This document shows positions 36,640 through 45,058 of a DNA stretch of 64,000 nt, one piece after another. The stretch is from Solimonas variicoloris DSM 15731. Its GTDB lineage: Bacteria; Pseudomonadota; Gammaproteobacteria; Nevskiales; Nevskiaceae. Within the stretch, counting starts at the first letter, position 1. Every line of letters starts with the position of its first letter. The stretch is taken from positions 62,001 to 126,000 of the forward strand of contig NZ_KB907931.1 in NCBI RefSeq assembly GCF_000382285.1, in the 5' to 3' direction. The notes below the pieces were generated by a model. The model made no database searches. It had not been told where the DNA came from and saw only the letters and a program-made list of their open reading frames with translations. A program made the translations under genes and the position numbers.

Positions 36640-37242
36640 TTAAGGCGAGGTGATGGATTGCGTCGGCGAAACCGTCAGGTTGATGTTGGCGACCGACGAG
36701 CAGTCAGGCGACATGCTCCAGGGATGCAGCAGCGTGAAGACGTGCGTGGTATTCGAATACTGCACGGGAATGTTGACCGGACCGCAGGTCGAGAGGCCCG
36801 GCGCCGTCAGGTAGACGCCTTTTAGCGTGCCACTGGTAATGGGCGAGCTGTAGCTGGTCAGGTCGGCTTTCAACGGGTTCGTCGCCGAGACTATGGACAG
36901 CGTGCCGCCGACCAGCACCCTGACTCGGGCGGCGGGGCAGACGATGGGATCGGTCCCGGAACTGCTCGTCGAGAACGTGACCTTAGTGATGGTCAGGAAG
37001 TCCACGCCGTTGCTGGAAGTTGCCGCCGGCATGCTGCCCTCGACGGCCATGTCGCACTTGATCGGCGTCGTCGGATCGTACGAGGTTTTCAGCACTTGCG
37101 CGGGGCTGCCGGCCGCAGTGCTGGCGGTGATGGAACCGCCCGGCGTCGCCGTGAAGTTGATGGCCATGGCCGGCAGCGACAGGGCCGTCGTGGCGAGCGC
37201 GGCGATGCCGTGAAGGCTGCGGATTGCGAGCTTCGATTTCAT
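36640..37242 (-). CDS. small secreted protein of unknown function
   Basis: 200 residues. RBS GAGGAG lies before ATG 37242; the signal peptide ends LSLPAMA. The mature domain INFTATPGGSITAST is Thr/Ser-rich and beta-type, with four Cys (IKCDM, IVCPA, STCGP, PDCSS), probably two disulfides. No family is recognised. It diverges from the DUF1302 operon across an intergenic region holding two lux-box-like sites, so it may belong to the same regulon. Confidence 0.72.
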   Translation of the reverse strand: MKSKLAIRSLHGIAALATTALSLPAMAINFTATPGGSITASTAAGSPAQVLKTSYDPTTPIKCDMAVEGSMPAATSSNGVDFLTITKVTFSTSSSGTDPIVCPAARVRVLVGGTLSIVSATNPLKADLTSYSSPITSGTLKGVYLTAPGLSTCGPVNIPVQYSNTTHVFTLLHPWSMSPDCSSVANINLTVSPTQSITSP

Positions 37243-37484
37243 CTTGAATCTCCTCTGGTAGTTGGTGCTCTTTCGAGCAGTCGCGTCATCGGCGGTGAAC
37301 GGCAATCCTCGGAGGCTCCCGGCGTGGAGGGCCGTTCCTGCTGGCGGCGCGTTGCGGTTTTTGAGCGAAGCGAGCGATCTGGTCAAACCGCTTTCCGATT
37401 TATTCGGCGCGACTTAAAAGTTATGGAAATCAAGGGCAGAAGACCCGAAAGCCGGCCATTCCTGGGGCGGACACACCGTTTCAG

Positions 37485-37500
37485 CTGGCCGTAAGGACAG
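37485..37500. promoter_or_regulatory. lux-box-like inverted repeat (distal) in the DUF1302 promoter region
   Basis: CTGGCCGTAAGGACAG is an imperfect palindrome with the same 6-4-6 layout as 32968-32983. It lies about 205 nt before the DUF1302 ATG and 243 nt before the divergent gene start. Confidence 0.55.
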
Positions 37501-37562
37501 GCCATCGCCCGATGAACGGCGCCCTTGCAGCGCGGCCGTGCTTGCCGAGGGTGCATAGCCCA

Positions 37563-37582
37563 GCCTGCCTAAACAGACAGGT
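37563..37582. promoter_or_regulatory. lux-box-like inverted repeat (proximal) upstream of the DUF1302 operon
   Basis: GCCTGCCTAAACAGACAGGT matches the site before the oxidase operon (31193-31212) in 16 of 20 positions. It lies about 123 nt before ATG 37705 and abuts the palindrome at 37580-37596. Confidence 0.65.
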
Positions 37583-37596
37583 CCGATCATCGGACC
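37580..37596. promoter_or_regulatory. perfect 17-nt palindrome adjoining the lux-box-like site
   Basis: GGTCCGATCATCGGACC: two 8-nt perfect arms around a central C, overlapping the last three bases of the preceding repeat. No T-run follows, so an operator is more likely than a terminator. The binding protein is unknown. Confidence 0.5.
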
Positions 37597-37704
37597 GGAC
37601 CGCCCATACTCCAACGAAGCCGCATCGGGAAAGTCGGCTTGTATGGAATCACAGGCCCCGCGGGGAGACCCCGACGGGAGCTGACCCAAAGAGGGAGGAG
37701 AGAG

Positions 37705-40044
37705 ATGGGCAAGAGCGGATGGGGCCGTACGGGCGGCCATGTATGCACGATGCTGGCCATCATGGCGGTATTCTTCGCCATGCCGGCATTCGCCGTGGAC
37801 TTCGACCTCACCAGCGACGACCTGGCGAAATGGGGCGATATTCATTTCAGCTGGACGAATCGCATCAGCGGCGGCGCCGCCATGCGTGTCGAGGATCGCG
37901 ACAACCGCATCGTCGGCAAGCAGAACGTGTCGGGCAATCAACTGCTCTGCACGTATGCGGGCAGCTATCATGGCGGCGACTGCCAGTCACTGAACGGCGA
38001 TCCCGAGCCGAGTCGCCGGCTGATCGCCGCGCCGGGCGGTTACAACATCAACGGTGACGACGGGAACCTCAATTACGACAAGGGTGACGTCACCTATTCC
38101 GGCGTTTCGCTACGCTCGACGCTGGGCGGCGAATGGCGCAACGTCAGCTTCAAGGTTGGCGGCATCGGCTACTACGATCCAGTCAACTCGAACTTCAAGA
38201 CGCACCTGCGCGACATGGACTATCCGAACCGTGGCACGCAGGCCAATCAAACGATCACGCTGAACCGCGACAACCATCGCCGCTCGGACCTCGAGGACGA
38301 GTCGGGCTGGAACGCGAAGCTGCTCGAAGCCTATGTCTCGACCGCCTTCAAGGTGGCGGACGACCATCAGCTGCGGCTGGCTGTCGGCCAGCAATACCTG
38401 CGCTGGGGCGAGAGCACCTTCATGCTGTTTAACAACCTTGCTCAGATTAATCCGCTGTCGGCGACCTTGTGGCGCCTGCCGGGCGCTGAAGTCAAGGACG
38501 CCTTCCTGCCGACGAACCTGGCGACGGCGGGTATCGATCTGGCGCCCAAGCTGAGCCTGAGCGGCTTCTATCAGCTGACTTGGAAGCGGACAGAGCCGGA
38601 TATCTCCGGCACCTACATGTCGGTGCAGGATGTCGCCGGCGCCGGCCACGGACCGGTGCCCATCTATCTTGGTTTCGACCAATACCCGGAGGATCCGCTG
38701 GGGCAGCTGCTCCCAGAGGGTTTCGCCAACACGATCGCTCGTAGCGACCGCACGGTTTATCTCGACCACGATCGTGAGCCGAGCAATGGCGGGCAGTTCG
38801 GCTTCCGGCTGGACTACTACGCGGACTGGCTGAACGGCGGCACCGAGATGAGCCTGTACGGCATGAACATCCACAGCCGCCTGCCGTACTTCAGCGCCGA
38901 AGCCGCCATGAAGGGTTGCTACGACATCGGTGCGTTCTATCCCGATCCCTATAGCGGAGGTTCAGTTTTCGGCCCCTGCCTGACGATGTACGGACTTGAT
39001 GAGAACAATCCAGACGATGCCAAAAAAATCTACGCCGACTACGCGGTGCCAGTGGGTTCGATCCGGCCGTTTCTCGAGTATCCGGAAGACATCCATATCT
39101 TCGGCGCCAGCTTCAACACGACGGTCGGTGACTGGTCGCTGGCTGGTGAACTGACATACAGCCCGAACCAGCCGGCACAGGTCAGCGTGGTCGATGTGGT
39201 CTACGCCGCCGAGCAGCCGGCATTCCCCGACACGCCGGCCGGCAACGGCATGGGCGGGGTGCCTAATAACTACGGTATCAGCAGGATGAATGTGCCGACC
39301 AACCGTGTCTATATCCCGGATTACATCGAAACGGTGTACCGGCGCGGCAATGGGCTATACGACACGGATGTCCAGAACCGCGTGCAGCCTGGCGACTACA
39401 TCCGCGGCTACGAGCGCCTTAAGGTGGGGCAGATCAGCTTCACCGGCATCCGCATCTTCTCGGGGAGCAACTGGATACGTGCCAACCAGATCCTTGCGGT
39501 CGGCGAGGTGGCGGCCGTACGGGTCTTCGACATGCCGTCGATTAGCCGTGTGCAGTTCGAAGGGGCTACCGGCCGCAACCTGCATTACAGCATGGGGCAG
39601 TCGGAGTACGACCCCGTGCGCGATGGCGTGCCGGGGCCGGTCGAATATGACGACGACGGGTATCCGATCATTCAGACGCCGGCCAACGGTGGCCGCATCG
39701 TCGGGCCGCTCGACGTCGCAAACCCCGAGCGCGCGAGCCGCAAGAGCTTTGCCACAGACTTTGCGTGGGGGTACCGCGCCCGTGTGACGGCGACGTACAA
39801 CGACGTGATCGGCGGCGTGGGCTTCACGCCAGGCATCGAGATCTGGCACGACGTCAAGGGTACCTCGATCTATCCGGCGCAGGATTTCGTCGAGGGCCGC
39901 ATCCAGACGACATTCTCCAACGAGTTCAAGTTCACTGAGAGCACGACCGCGCTGCTGCGCTATGTGATGTTCAGCGGCGGCGGCTACCGCAATACGCGCA
40001 TCGATCGCGACTATATCGAGCTGTCGTTCACAAACACGTTCTGA
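37705..40044 (+). CDS. DUF1302 family exported protein
   Basis: 779 residues. GAGGGAGGAGAGAG precedes ATG 37705; the signal peptide ends FAMPAFA. The mature protein begins VDFDLTSDDL and shows DUF1302 features (WTNRISGGAAMRVEDRD, RLAVGQQYLRWGES, FNTTVGDWSLAGEL, YIRGYERLKVGQIS) and ends in the outer-membrane-like LSFTNTF. It is paralogous to the partial gene at 1-1002. It heads the DUF1302-DUF1329-YCF48-RND operon and is preceded by two lux-box-like sites. Its role is probably an outer-membrane channel or lipid-related factor paired with DUF1329. Confidence 0.9.
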   Translation: MGKSGWGRTGGHVCTMLAIMAVFFAMPAFAVDFDLTSDDLAKWGDIHFSWTNRISGGAAMRVEDRDNRIVGKQNVSGNQLLCTYAGSYHGGDCQSLNGDPEPSRRLIAAPGGYNINGDDGNLNYDKGDVTYSGVSLRSTLGGEWRNVSFKVGGIGYYDPVNSNFKTHLRDMDYPNRGTQANQTITLNRDNHRRSDLEDESGWNAKLLEAYVSTAFKVADDHQLRLAVGQQYLRWGESTFMLFNNLAQINPLSATLWRLPGAEVKDAFLPTNLATAGIDLAPKLSLSGFYQLTWKRTEPDISGTYMSVQDVAGAGHGPVPIYLGFDQYPEDPLGQLLPEGFANTIARSDRTVYLDHDREPSNGGQFGFRLDYYADWLNGGTEMSLYGMNIHSRLPYFSAEAAMKGCYDIGAFYPDPYSGGSVFGPCLTMYGLDENNPDDAKKIYADYAVPVGSIRPFLEYPEDIHIFGASFNTTVGDWSLAGELTYSPNQPAQVSVVDVVYAAEQPAFPDTPAGNGMGGVPNNYGISRMNVPTNRVYIPDYIETVYRRGNGLYDTDVQNRVQPGDYIRGYERLKVGQISFTGIRIFSGSNWIRANQILAVGEVAAVRVFDMPSISRVQFEGATGRNLHYSMGQSEYDPVRDGVPGPVEYDDDGYPIIQTPANGGRIVGPLDVANPERASRKSFATDFAWGYRARVTATYNDVIGGVGFTPGIEIWHDVKGTSIYPAQDFVEGRIQTTFSNEFKFTESTTALLRYVMFSGGGYRNTRIDRDYIELSFTNTF

Positions 40045-40104
40045 AATTGAGGGCGGCGGCTTATTTGTAGCTGCCGCTGCAACCGGCATTCGATGGAGGG
40101 CGGC

Positions 40105-41523
40105 ATGCGAATCATCCGAGAAAAACTGGCGGCATCCCTATGCGTACTGTTGTTATGCGGCGCACCACTGGCGGCGAGCGCCAAGGTGAGCGAGGCGGAG
40201 GCCGAAAAGCTCGGCAAGGAGCTGACGCCGTTGGGAGCCGAACCCCAGGGCAGCAAGGACGGTACGATCCCCGAGTGGAAGGGTGCTGCGATATTCAACG
40301 ATGAGCAGAAGCACTACACATTCGCAAAGCTGCAGCAGTTGCGTAGTGCTGATCCGGACCGCCTGAACATGACGCGGACCGCGCAGGGCGAGGCGGTCGA
40401 CAAGCCGCTGTTCACGATCACGGCGCAGAACTACACGCAGTACGCCGAGCATCTGAGCGCCGGTCACCAGGAGATGTTCCGGCGCTATCCGGACTACAAG
40501 ATGATCGTCTATCCGTCGGTGCGCGGGCATTTCGCGCCGGAGGAGATCAACGAAGCGGTGAAGTACAACGCGACGCACGCCGAGCTGGACGGCACCGACG
40601 ACATCAGCGGCGCGCGCCTGGCGACGCCGTTCCCGATTCCGAAGAACGGCGCCGAGGTGATGTGGAACAACCGCCTGAAGTTCCGCGGTGTGTCGGCGGT
40701 GCGGCGCTACAACAACCAGGCGATCGTCGACGCCGACGGCAGCTTCCAGATCTCCAAGCTGATCGAGGACGTGCGCGTCGAGTACGGCAACCTCAAGGAC
40801 AAGAGCCGCGAGAACAACGTCATCGTCTACTACCTGCAGCGCACGCTGTCGCCGGCGCGCGTCGCCGGGCAGATCACGCTGGTGCACGAGATCTTCGGCA
40901 AGGGCACCAGCGGCCGCAACGCGTGGATCTACAACCCGGGGCTGGCGCGCGTGAACCGCGCGCCGGAAGTCGGCTTCGACAATCCCTCGCTCGGGTCGGA
41001 CGGCCTGCAGTTCAACGACCAGATCGACATGTTCAACGGCTCGCTGTCGCGCTACGACTGGAAGCTGATCGGCAAGCGGGAGATCTACATCCCCTACAAC
41101 GCGTACACGATGAGCGACCCGCGCTACAAGTACAAGGACATCATCCGCAAGGGGCACATCAACCAGGATCTGGCGCGCTATGAACTGCATCGTGTCTGGG
41201 TCGTCGAGGCCAATCTGCGTCCGGGCCACGCGCACCAGTTCAAGCGCCGCACCTTCTACCTCGACGAGGACTCGTGGGCGCTGACGCTGGTCGACTGCTA
41301 CGACAATCGCGACAAGCTGTGGAAGCTGCAGGAAGGTCACGTCATCACGCTGCCGTTCCTGCCCGGTTCGACCACCGTGCCGGAAGTGATTTACGACCTG
41401 CAGAGCGGCCGCTACTTCGTCACGGCGATGGTCAACGAGGACAGCGTCAACAACTTCGAGCTGAGCTTCGATCGCGAGTACTTCCTGCCGAAGAACCTGC
41501 GCAGCCTCGGCGAGCGCCGCTGA
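40105..41523 (+). CDS. DUF1329 family exported protein (outer-membrane lipoprotein-sorting-like)
   Basis: 472 residues. ATG 40105 is preferred to 40093 because GGAGGG (40095-40100) lies between them. The signal peptide ends LAASA. The mature start KVSEAEAEKLGKELTPLGAE and the blocks MIVYPSVRGHF, NNVIVYYLQRTLSPARVAGQITL, AWIYNPGLARVNRAPEVGFDNP and KREIYIPYNAY are typical DUF1329, a LolB-like-fold family. It is the standard neighbour of DUF1302. The gene follows DUF1302 by 60 nt. Confidence 0.93.
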   Translation: MRIIREKLAASLCVLLLCGAPLAASAKVSEAEAEKLGKELTPLGAEPQGSKDGTIPEWKGAAIFNDEQKHYTFAKLQQLRSADPDRLNMTRTAQGEAVDKPLFTITAQNYTQYAEHLSAGHQEMFRRYPDYKMIVYPSVRGHFAPEEINEAVKYNATHAELDGTDDISGARLATPFPIPKNGAEVMWNNRLKFRGVSAVRRYNNQAIVDADGSFQISKLIEDVRVEYGNLKDKSRENNVIVYYLQRTLSPARVAGQITLVHEIFGKGTSGRNAWIYNPGLARVNRAPEVGFDNPSLGSDGLQFNDQIDMFNGSLSRYDWKLIGKREIYIPYNAYTMSDPRYKYKDIIRKGHINQDLARYELHRVWVVEANLRPGHAHQFKRRTFYLDEDSWALTLVDCYDNRDKLWKLQEGHVITLPFLPGSTTVPEVIYDLQSGRYFVTAMVNEDSVNNFELSFDREYFLPKNLRSLGERR

Positions 41524-41543
41524 AGCGCAACGACGGAACGAAG

Positions 41544-42644
41544 ATGGACGATCGCATGAAGCGGAGAAGTCTTGCGGCACTGCTCGTGGCCGCGGTCTGG
41601 TTCGCCGCCGGCGCGGCGCGCGCCGATGATCCAACGCAGGAACCGGCACCGGCGCAGCGGGCGCCGCGCCCGGCGCTGATGGCGCGGCTCGCGGCGTCCG
41701 CGCCGCTGCTGGATCTGGCGCGGGCCGGGCCGCGGCTGGTGGCGGTCGGCGCGCGCGGCAACATCGTGGTCTCGGACGACGGCCGCGACTGGCGGCAGGT
41801 GCACAGCCCGGTCGACGTGATGCTGACGCGCGTGTTCTTCCTCGACGCGCGCCGGGGCTGGGCGGTCGGCCACGACGGCGTGATCCTGCAGACCGGCGAT
41901 GGCGGGCGGCACTGGTCGGTGCAGCGCTGGGTGCCGGATCGCGGGCCGCTGTACGACGTGCTGTTCCTCGATGCGCAGCGCGGCTTCGCGGTCGGCAGCT
42001 ATGGAGCGCTGCTGCACAGCGACGACGGCGGCGCGCACTGGCAGGAGATCGACAGCCCGATCCGCGAGCCGGGCCTGCACTTCAACGCGATCGCGCGGCT
42101 CGCCGACGGCACGCTGTTCATCGCCGGCGAGCGCGGCATGCTGGCGCGTTCGGCCGACGAGGGGGCGAGCTGGACGATGCTGGATTCGCCGTACCGCGGC
42201 TCGATGTTCGGCGTGCTGCCGCGCGGCGCGCACGGCGCGATGATCTTCGGTCTGCGTGGTTCGATCTATGTCACCGACGACGCGCGCGCCGTGCGCAGCA
42301 TCGCCGTCGACGGCTGGGACGAATTCGACCGCGAGACGGTGAGTGATCCGGCGGCGCTCGCCGCGCTCGGCTGGCGGCACGTCGACAGTCCGTCGCACGA
42401 GAGTCTGTTCCGCGGCATCGCCGACGGTGACCAGGCGCTGCTGACCGGCGTCAACGGCGTCGTGCTGCAGGTGCCGGACGATGGCGGCCCGGTCCGCGCG
42501 CTGGCCAGCGCCGAGAATGAAACGCTGTCGGGGCTGCAGCCGTTCGACGGACAGTGGATCGCCGTCGGCCTGCGTGGCGCGCGCGCGCTGCCGGTGGTCG
42601 CCGCCACGAGTCCGCGGCTGGCAACGGCGGGAGCGAAGCCATGA
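41544..42644 (+). CDS. periplasmic YCF48/BNR-type beta-propeller protein
   Basis: 366 residues. The signal peptide (LAALLVAAVWFAAGAARA, abridged) is followed by repeated propeller units of the form GNIVVSDDGRDWRQV, GVILQTGDGGRHWSV, GALLHSDDGGAHWQEI and GMLARSADEGASWTML. This is the photosystem-II-assembly/YCF48 pattern that accompanies RND/MMPL exporters in DUF1302/DUF1329 clusters. It probably scaffolds or gates the exporter. Its stop overlaps the RND start as ATGA. Confidence 0.9.
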   Translation: MDDRMKRRSLAALLVAAVWFAAGAARADDPTQEPAPAQRAPRPALMARLAASAPLLDLARAGPRLVAVGARGNIVVSDDGRDWRQVHSPVDVMLTRVFFLDARRGWAVGHDGVILQTGDGGRHWSVQRWVPDRGPLYDVLFLDAQRGFAVGSYGALLHSDDGGAHWQEIDSPIREPGLHFNAIARLADGTLFIAGERGMLARSADEGASWTMLDSPYRGSMFGVLPRGAHGAMIFGLRGSIYVTDDARAVRSIAVDGWDEFDRETVSDPAALAALGWRHVDSPSHESLFRGIADGDQALLTGVNGVVLQVPDDGGPVRALASAENETLSGLQPFDGQWIAVGLRGARALPVVAATSPRLATAGAKP

Positions 42645-45049
42645 GCGGGCCGGGCATGTCGCAGAACTCGGTGGCGCGGCACATCCTGCGCCTCGTCGAG
42701 CCGATCATCTTCGGGCATCGGCGGGCGCTGCTGATCGTGCTCGGCGTGGCGACGCTGCTGCTGGCCTGGCAGGCGTCGATGCTCAAGCCGCAGGCCGGCT
42801 GGCTGAAGATGGTCCCGCAGCAGCATCCGTACATGCAGGTCTTCCTCAAGCACTACGCCAGCTTCGGCGGCGCCAACACCGTCGTCGTCGCGCTCAAGGC
42901 CCGGCACGGCACCATCTACGAACCGCAGTTCATGGATCGACTGCGCCAGGTCACCGACGCGGTGTTCTTCGTGCCCGGCGTCGACCGCTCGCGCGTCAAG
43001 TCGATCTTCACGCCGAACACGATCTACGTCGACGTGATCGAGGACGGGCTTGCCGGCGCCACCGTCGTGCCCGGCGACTACGCGCCGACGCCGGAGATGG
43101 TCCGGCGCATTCGCGCCAACGTCGGCAAGGCCAACGTCATCGGCCGCCTGGTATCGGAAGACGAAACCTCGGCGCTGGTGCTGGCCGAACTGCAGGATCT
43201 CGATCCGGTCAGCCGTGCGCCGCTCGACTACGTCGCCGTCGGCCGGCAGCTCGAAAAGATCCGCGAGCAGTTCGAGGACGACCGGGTCAGCGTCGAGATC
43301 ATCGGCTTCGCCAAGGTCGTGCACGACATGACCGAGGCCTCGGTCGAGGTGGCGATGTTCTTCGTGGTCGCGCTGCTGTGCATGGCGCTGCTGCTGTGGA
43401 TCTACATCGGCTCGCTGTCGCTGGCGATGATCGTGCTGCTGACCTCGCTGGTCGCCTGCGTCTGGGAGCTGGGCCTGCTACACCTCGTCGGCTACGGGCT
43501 CGATCCGTTCGCGATGCTGGTGCCGTTCCTGATCATGGCGGTTTCGGTCAGCCACGGCGTGCAGTACGTCAACGCCTGGGCCAACGAGATCTCGACGCGC
43601 GGCGCGACCGGCTACCAGGCCTCGCTGGCGACCTTCCGCGCGCTGGCGATCCCCGGCGTGGTGGCGTTGCTGACCAACGTCGCCGGCTTCTCGACGATCT
43701 ATCTGATCGACATCGACGTGATCCGCGAGATGTCGATCAACGCCGCGTTCGGCATGGCCGGCGTGATTCTCGTCAACAAGGCCTTGCTGCCGGCGGTGCT
43801 CTCGTATCTGCGTCTGCCCAACGTCGAGAAATTCCGCCATGCGCAGGCGGTGCGCGAGCGCATCGGTGACGCGGTGTTCCGGCGCATGTCGGTGCTGACC
43901 GAGCGCGGTCCGGCGATCGCCGTGATCTGCGTCTGCATCGGCCTGGCCGTCTACGGCGCGCTGCGCTATCCGCAGGTGCAGATCGGCGATACCACCGAGG
44001 GCGTGCCGGAGCTGCGCCCGGATTCGCGCTTCAACCGCGACGCGCGGCAGATCGCGCGCGACTTCTGGCTCAGCACCGACATCTTCACGGTGGTGGCGGA
44101 GACCTTCCCGGACGCCTGCATCGACTATCGGGCGATGGCCGAGGCCGACCGCTTCGCCTGGTATCTGCGCAATACCGAAGGCGTGCGCGACGTTTTCACG
44201 CTGTTCGATATGTCGAAGCTCGCCTATGCCGGCCTCAACGAGGGGCGTCTCAACGCGCAGGTGATTCCGCGCGACAAGTACTCGCTGGCGCAGTCGACGG
44301 CGCTGGTGCCGACCACCACCGGCCTGCTGAACAAGGATTGCAGCGCCCTGGCGATCCAGGCCTACACGACCGACCACAAGGCCTCGACCCTGGCCGGCAT
44401 CGTCGAGGCGGTGAAGCGCTACGAAGCGGGCGAGAACCAGGACCGCCGCGTGCAGTTCCGGCTGGCGTCCGGCAACAACGGCGTGATGGCGGCGACCAAC
44501 GAGGAGGTTCACCGCAACGAGCTGCCGGTGGTGATCTACGTCTACGCGGTGGTGCTGCTGTTCCTGTGGCTGTCGTTCCGTACCGTGTCCGGCGTGCTCT
44601 GCGTCGGCCTGCCGCTGGCGCTGGTGACGCTGCTCGGCTACGCGGTGATGGTCGAGATGGGCATCGGACTGAAGGTGGCGACGCTGCCGGTGCTGGCCTT
44701 CGCCTGCGGCATCGGCGTCGACTACGGCATCTACAGCTACTCGACGGTCGCCGCCGGCATGCGGCGCGGCCTGAGCCTGCGCGACGCCTATTACGAGAAG
44801 ATGCGTTCGACCGGCAAGGCGACGCTGTTCACCGGCGTCGGCCTGGCCAGCGGCGTGGCGATGTGGATCTTCTCCAAGCTGCAGTTCCAGCGCGACATGG
44901 GCATCCTGCTGGTGTTCGGCTTCACCGCCAACATGATCGGCGCCATCGTCGTGCTGCCGGCGCTCGCGCACTTCCTGGCGCGCGAGGAATACCGGCACCG
45001 CAACAAGGACCTCACGGTCGGCGCCGAGGAGGCTTTCCAGCCGCGCTAG
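42641..45049 (+). CDS. RND/MMPL-family transporter
   Basis: 802 residues in two halves. Each half has one membrane helix, a large periplasmic domain and five clustered helices (residues about 250-400 and 640-790). There are duplicated export-type helices (VSVSHGVQYVNAW, GIGVDYGIYSYSTV). This is the MMPL/HpnN-like single-chain RND type, which moves lipids or hydrophobic compounds without a dedicated TolC partner in the operon. It is translationally coupled to the YCF48 gene. Export of an acyl-type signal or lipid is possible but unproven. It is convergent with mgtE. Confidence 0.92.
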   Translation: MSGPGMSQNSVARHILRLVEPIIFGHRRALLIVLGVATLLLAWQASMLKPQAGWLKMVPQQHPYMQVFLKHYASFGGANTVVVALKARHGTIYEPQFMDRLRQVTDAVFFVPGVDRSRVKSIFTPNTIYVDVIEDGLAGATVVPGDYAPTPEMVRRIRANVGKANVIGRLVSEDETSALVLAELQDLDPVSRAPLDYVAVGRQLEKIREQFEDDRVSVEIIGFAKVVHDMTEASVEVAMFFVVALLCMALLLWIYIGSLSLAMIVLLTSLVACVWELGLLHLVGYGLDPFAMLVPFLIMAVSVSHGVQYVNAWANEISTRGATGYQASLATFRALAIPGVVALLTNVAGFSTIYLIDIDVIREMSINAAFGMAGVILVNKALLPAVLSYLRLPNVEKFRHAQAVRERIGDAVFRRMSVLTERGPAIAVICVCIGLAVYGALRYPQVQIGDTTEGVPELRPDSRFNRDARQIARDFWLSTDIFTVVAETFPDACIDYRAMAEADRFAWYLRNTEGVRDVFTLFDMSKLAYAGLNEGRLNAQVIPRDKYSLAQSTALVPTTTGLLNKDCSALAIQAYTTDHKASTLAGIVEAVKRYEAGENQDRRVQFRLASGNNGVMAATNEEVHRNELPVVIYVYAVVLLFLWLSFRTVSGVLCVGLPLALVTLLGYAVMVEMGIGLKVATLPVLAFACGIGVDYGIYSYSTVAAGMRRGLSLRDAYYEKMRSTGKATLFTGVGLASGVAMWIFSKLQFQRDMGILLVFGFTANMIGAIVVLPALAHFLAREEYRHRNKDLTVGAEEAFQPR

Positions 45050-45058
45050 CGCCGCCGC

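Noticed and set aside
36347-36640. Open frames of 80-100 residues on both strands
   Set aside because: They overlap a repeat and a terminator, lack RBS and look like chance frames.
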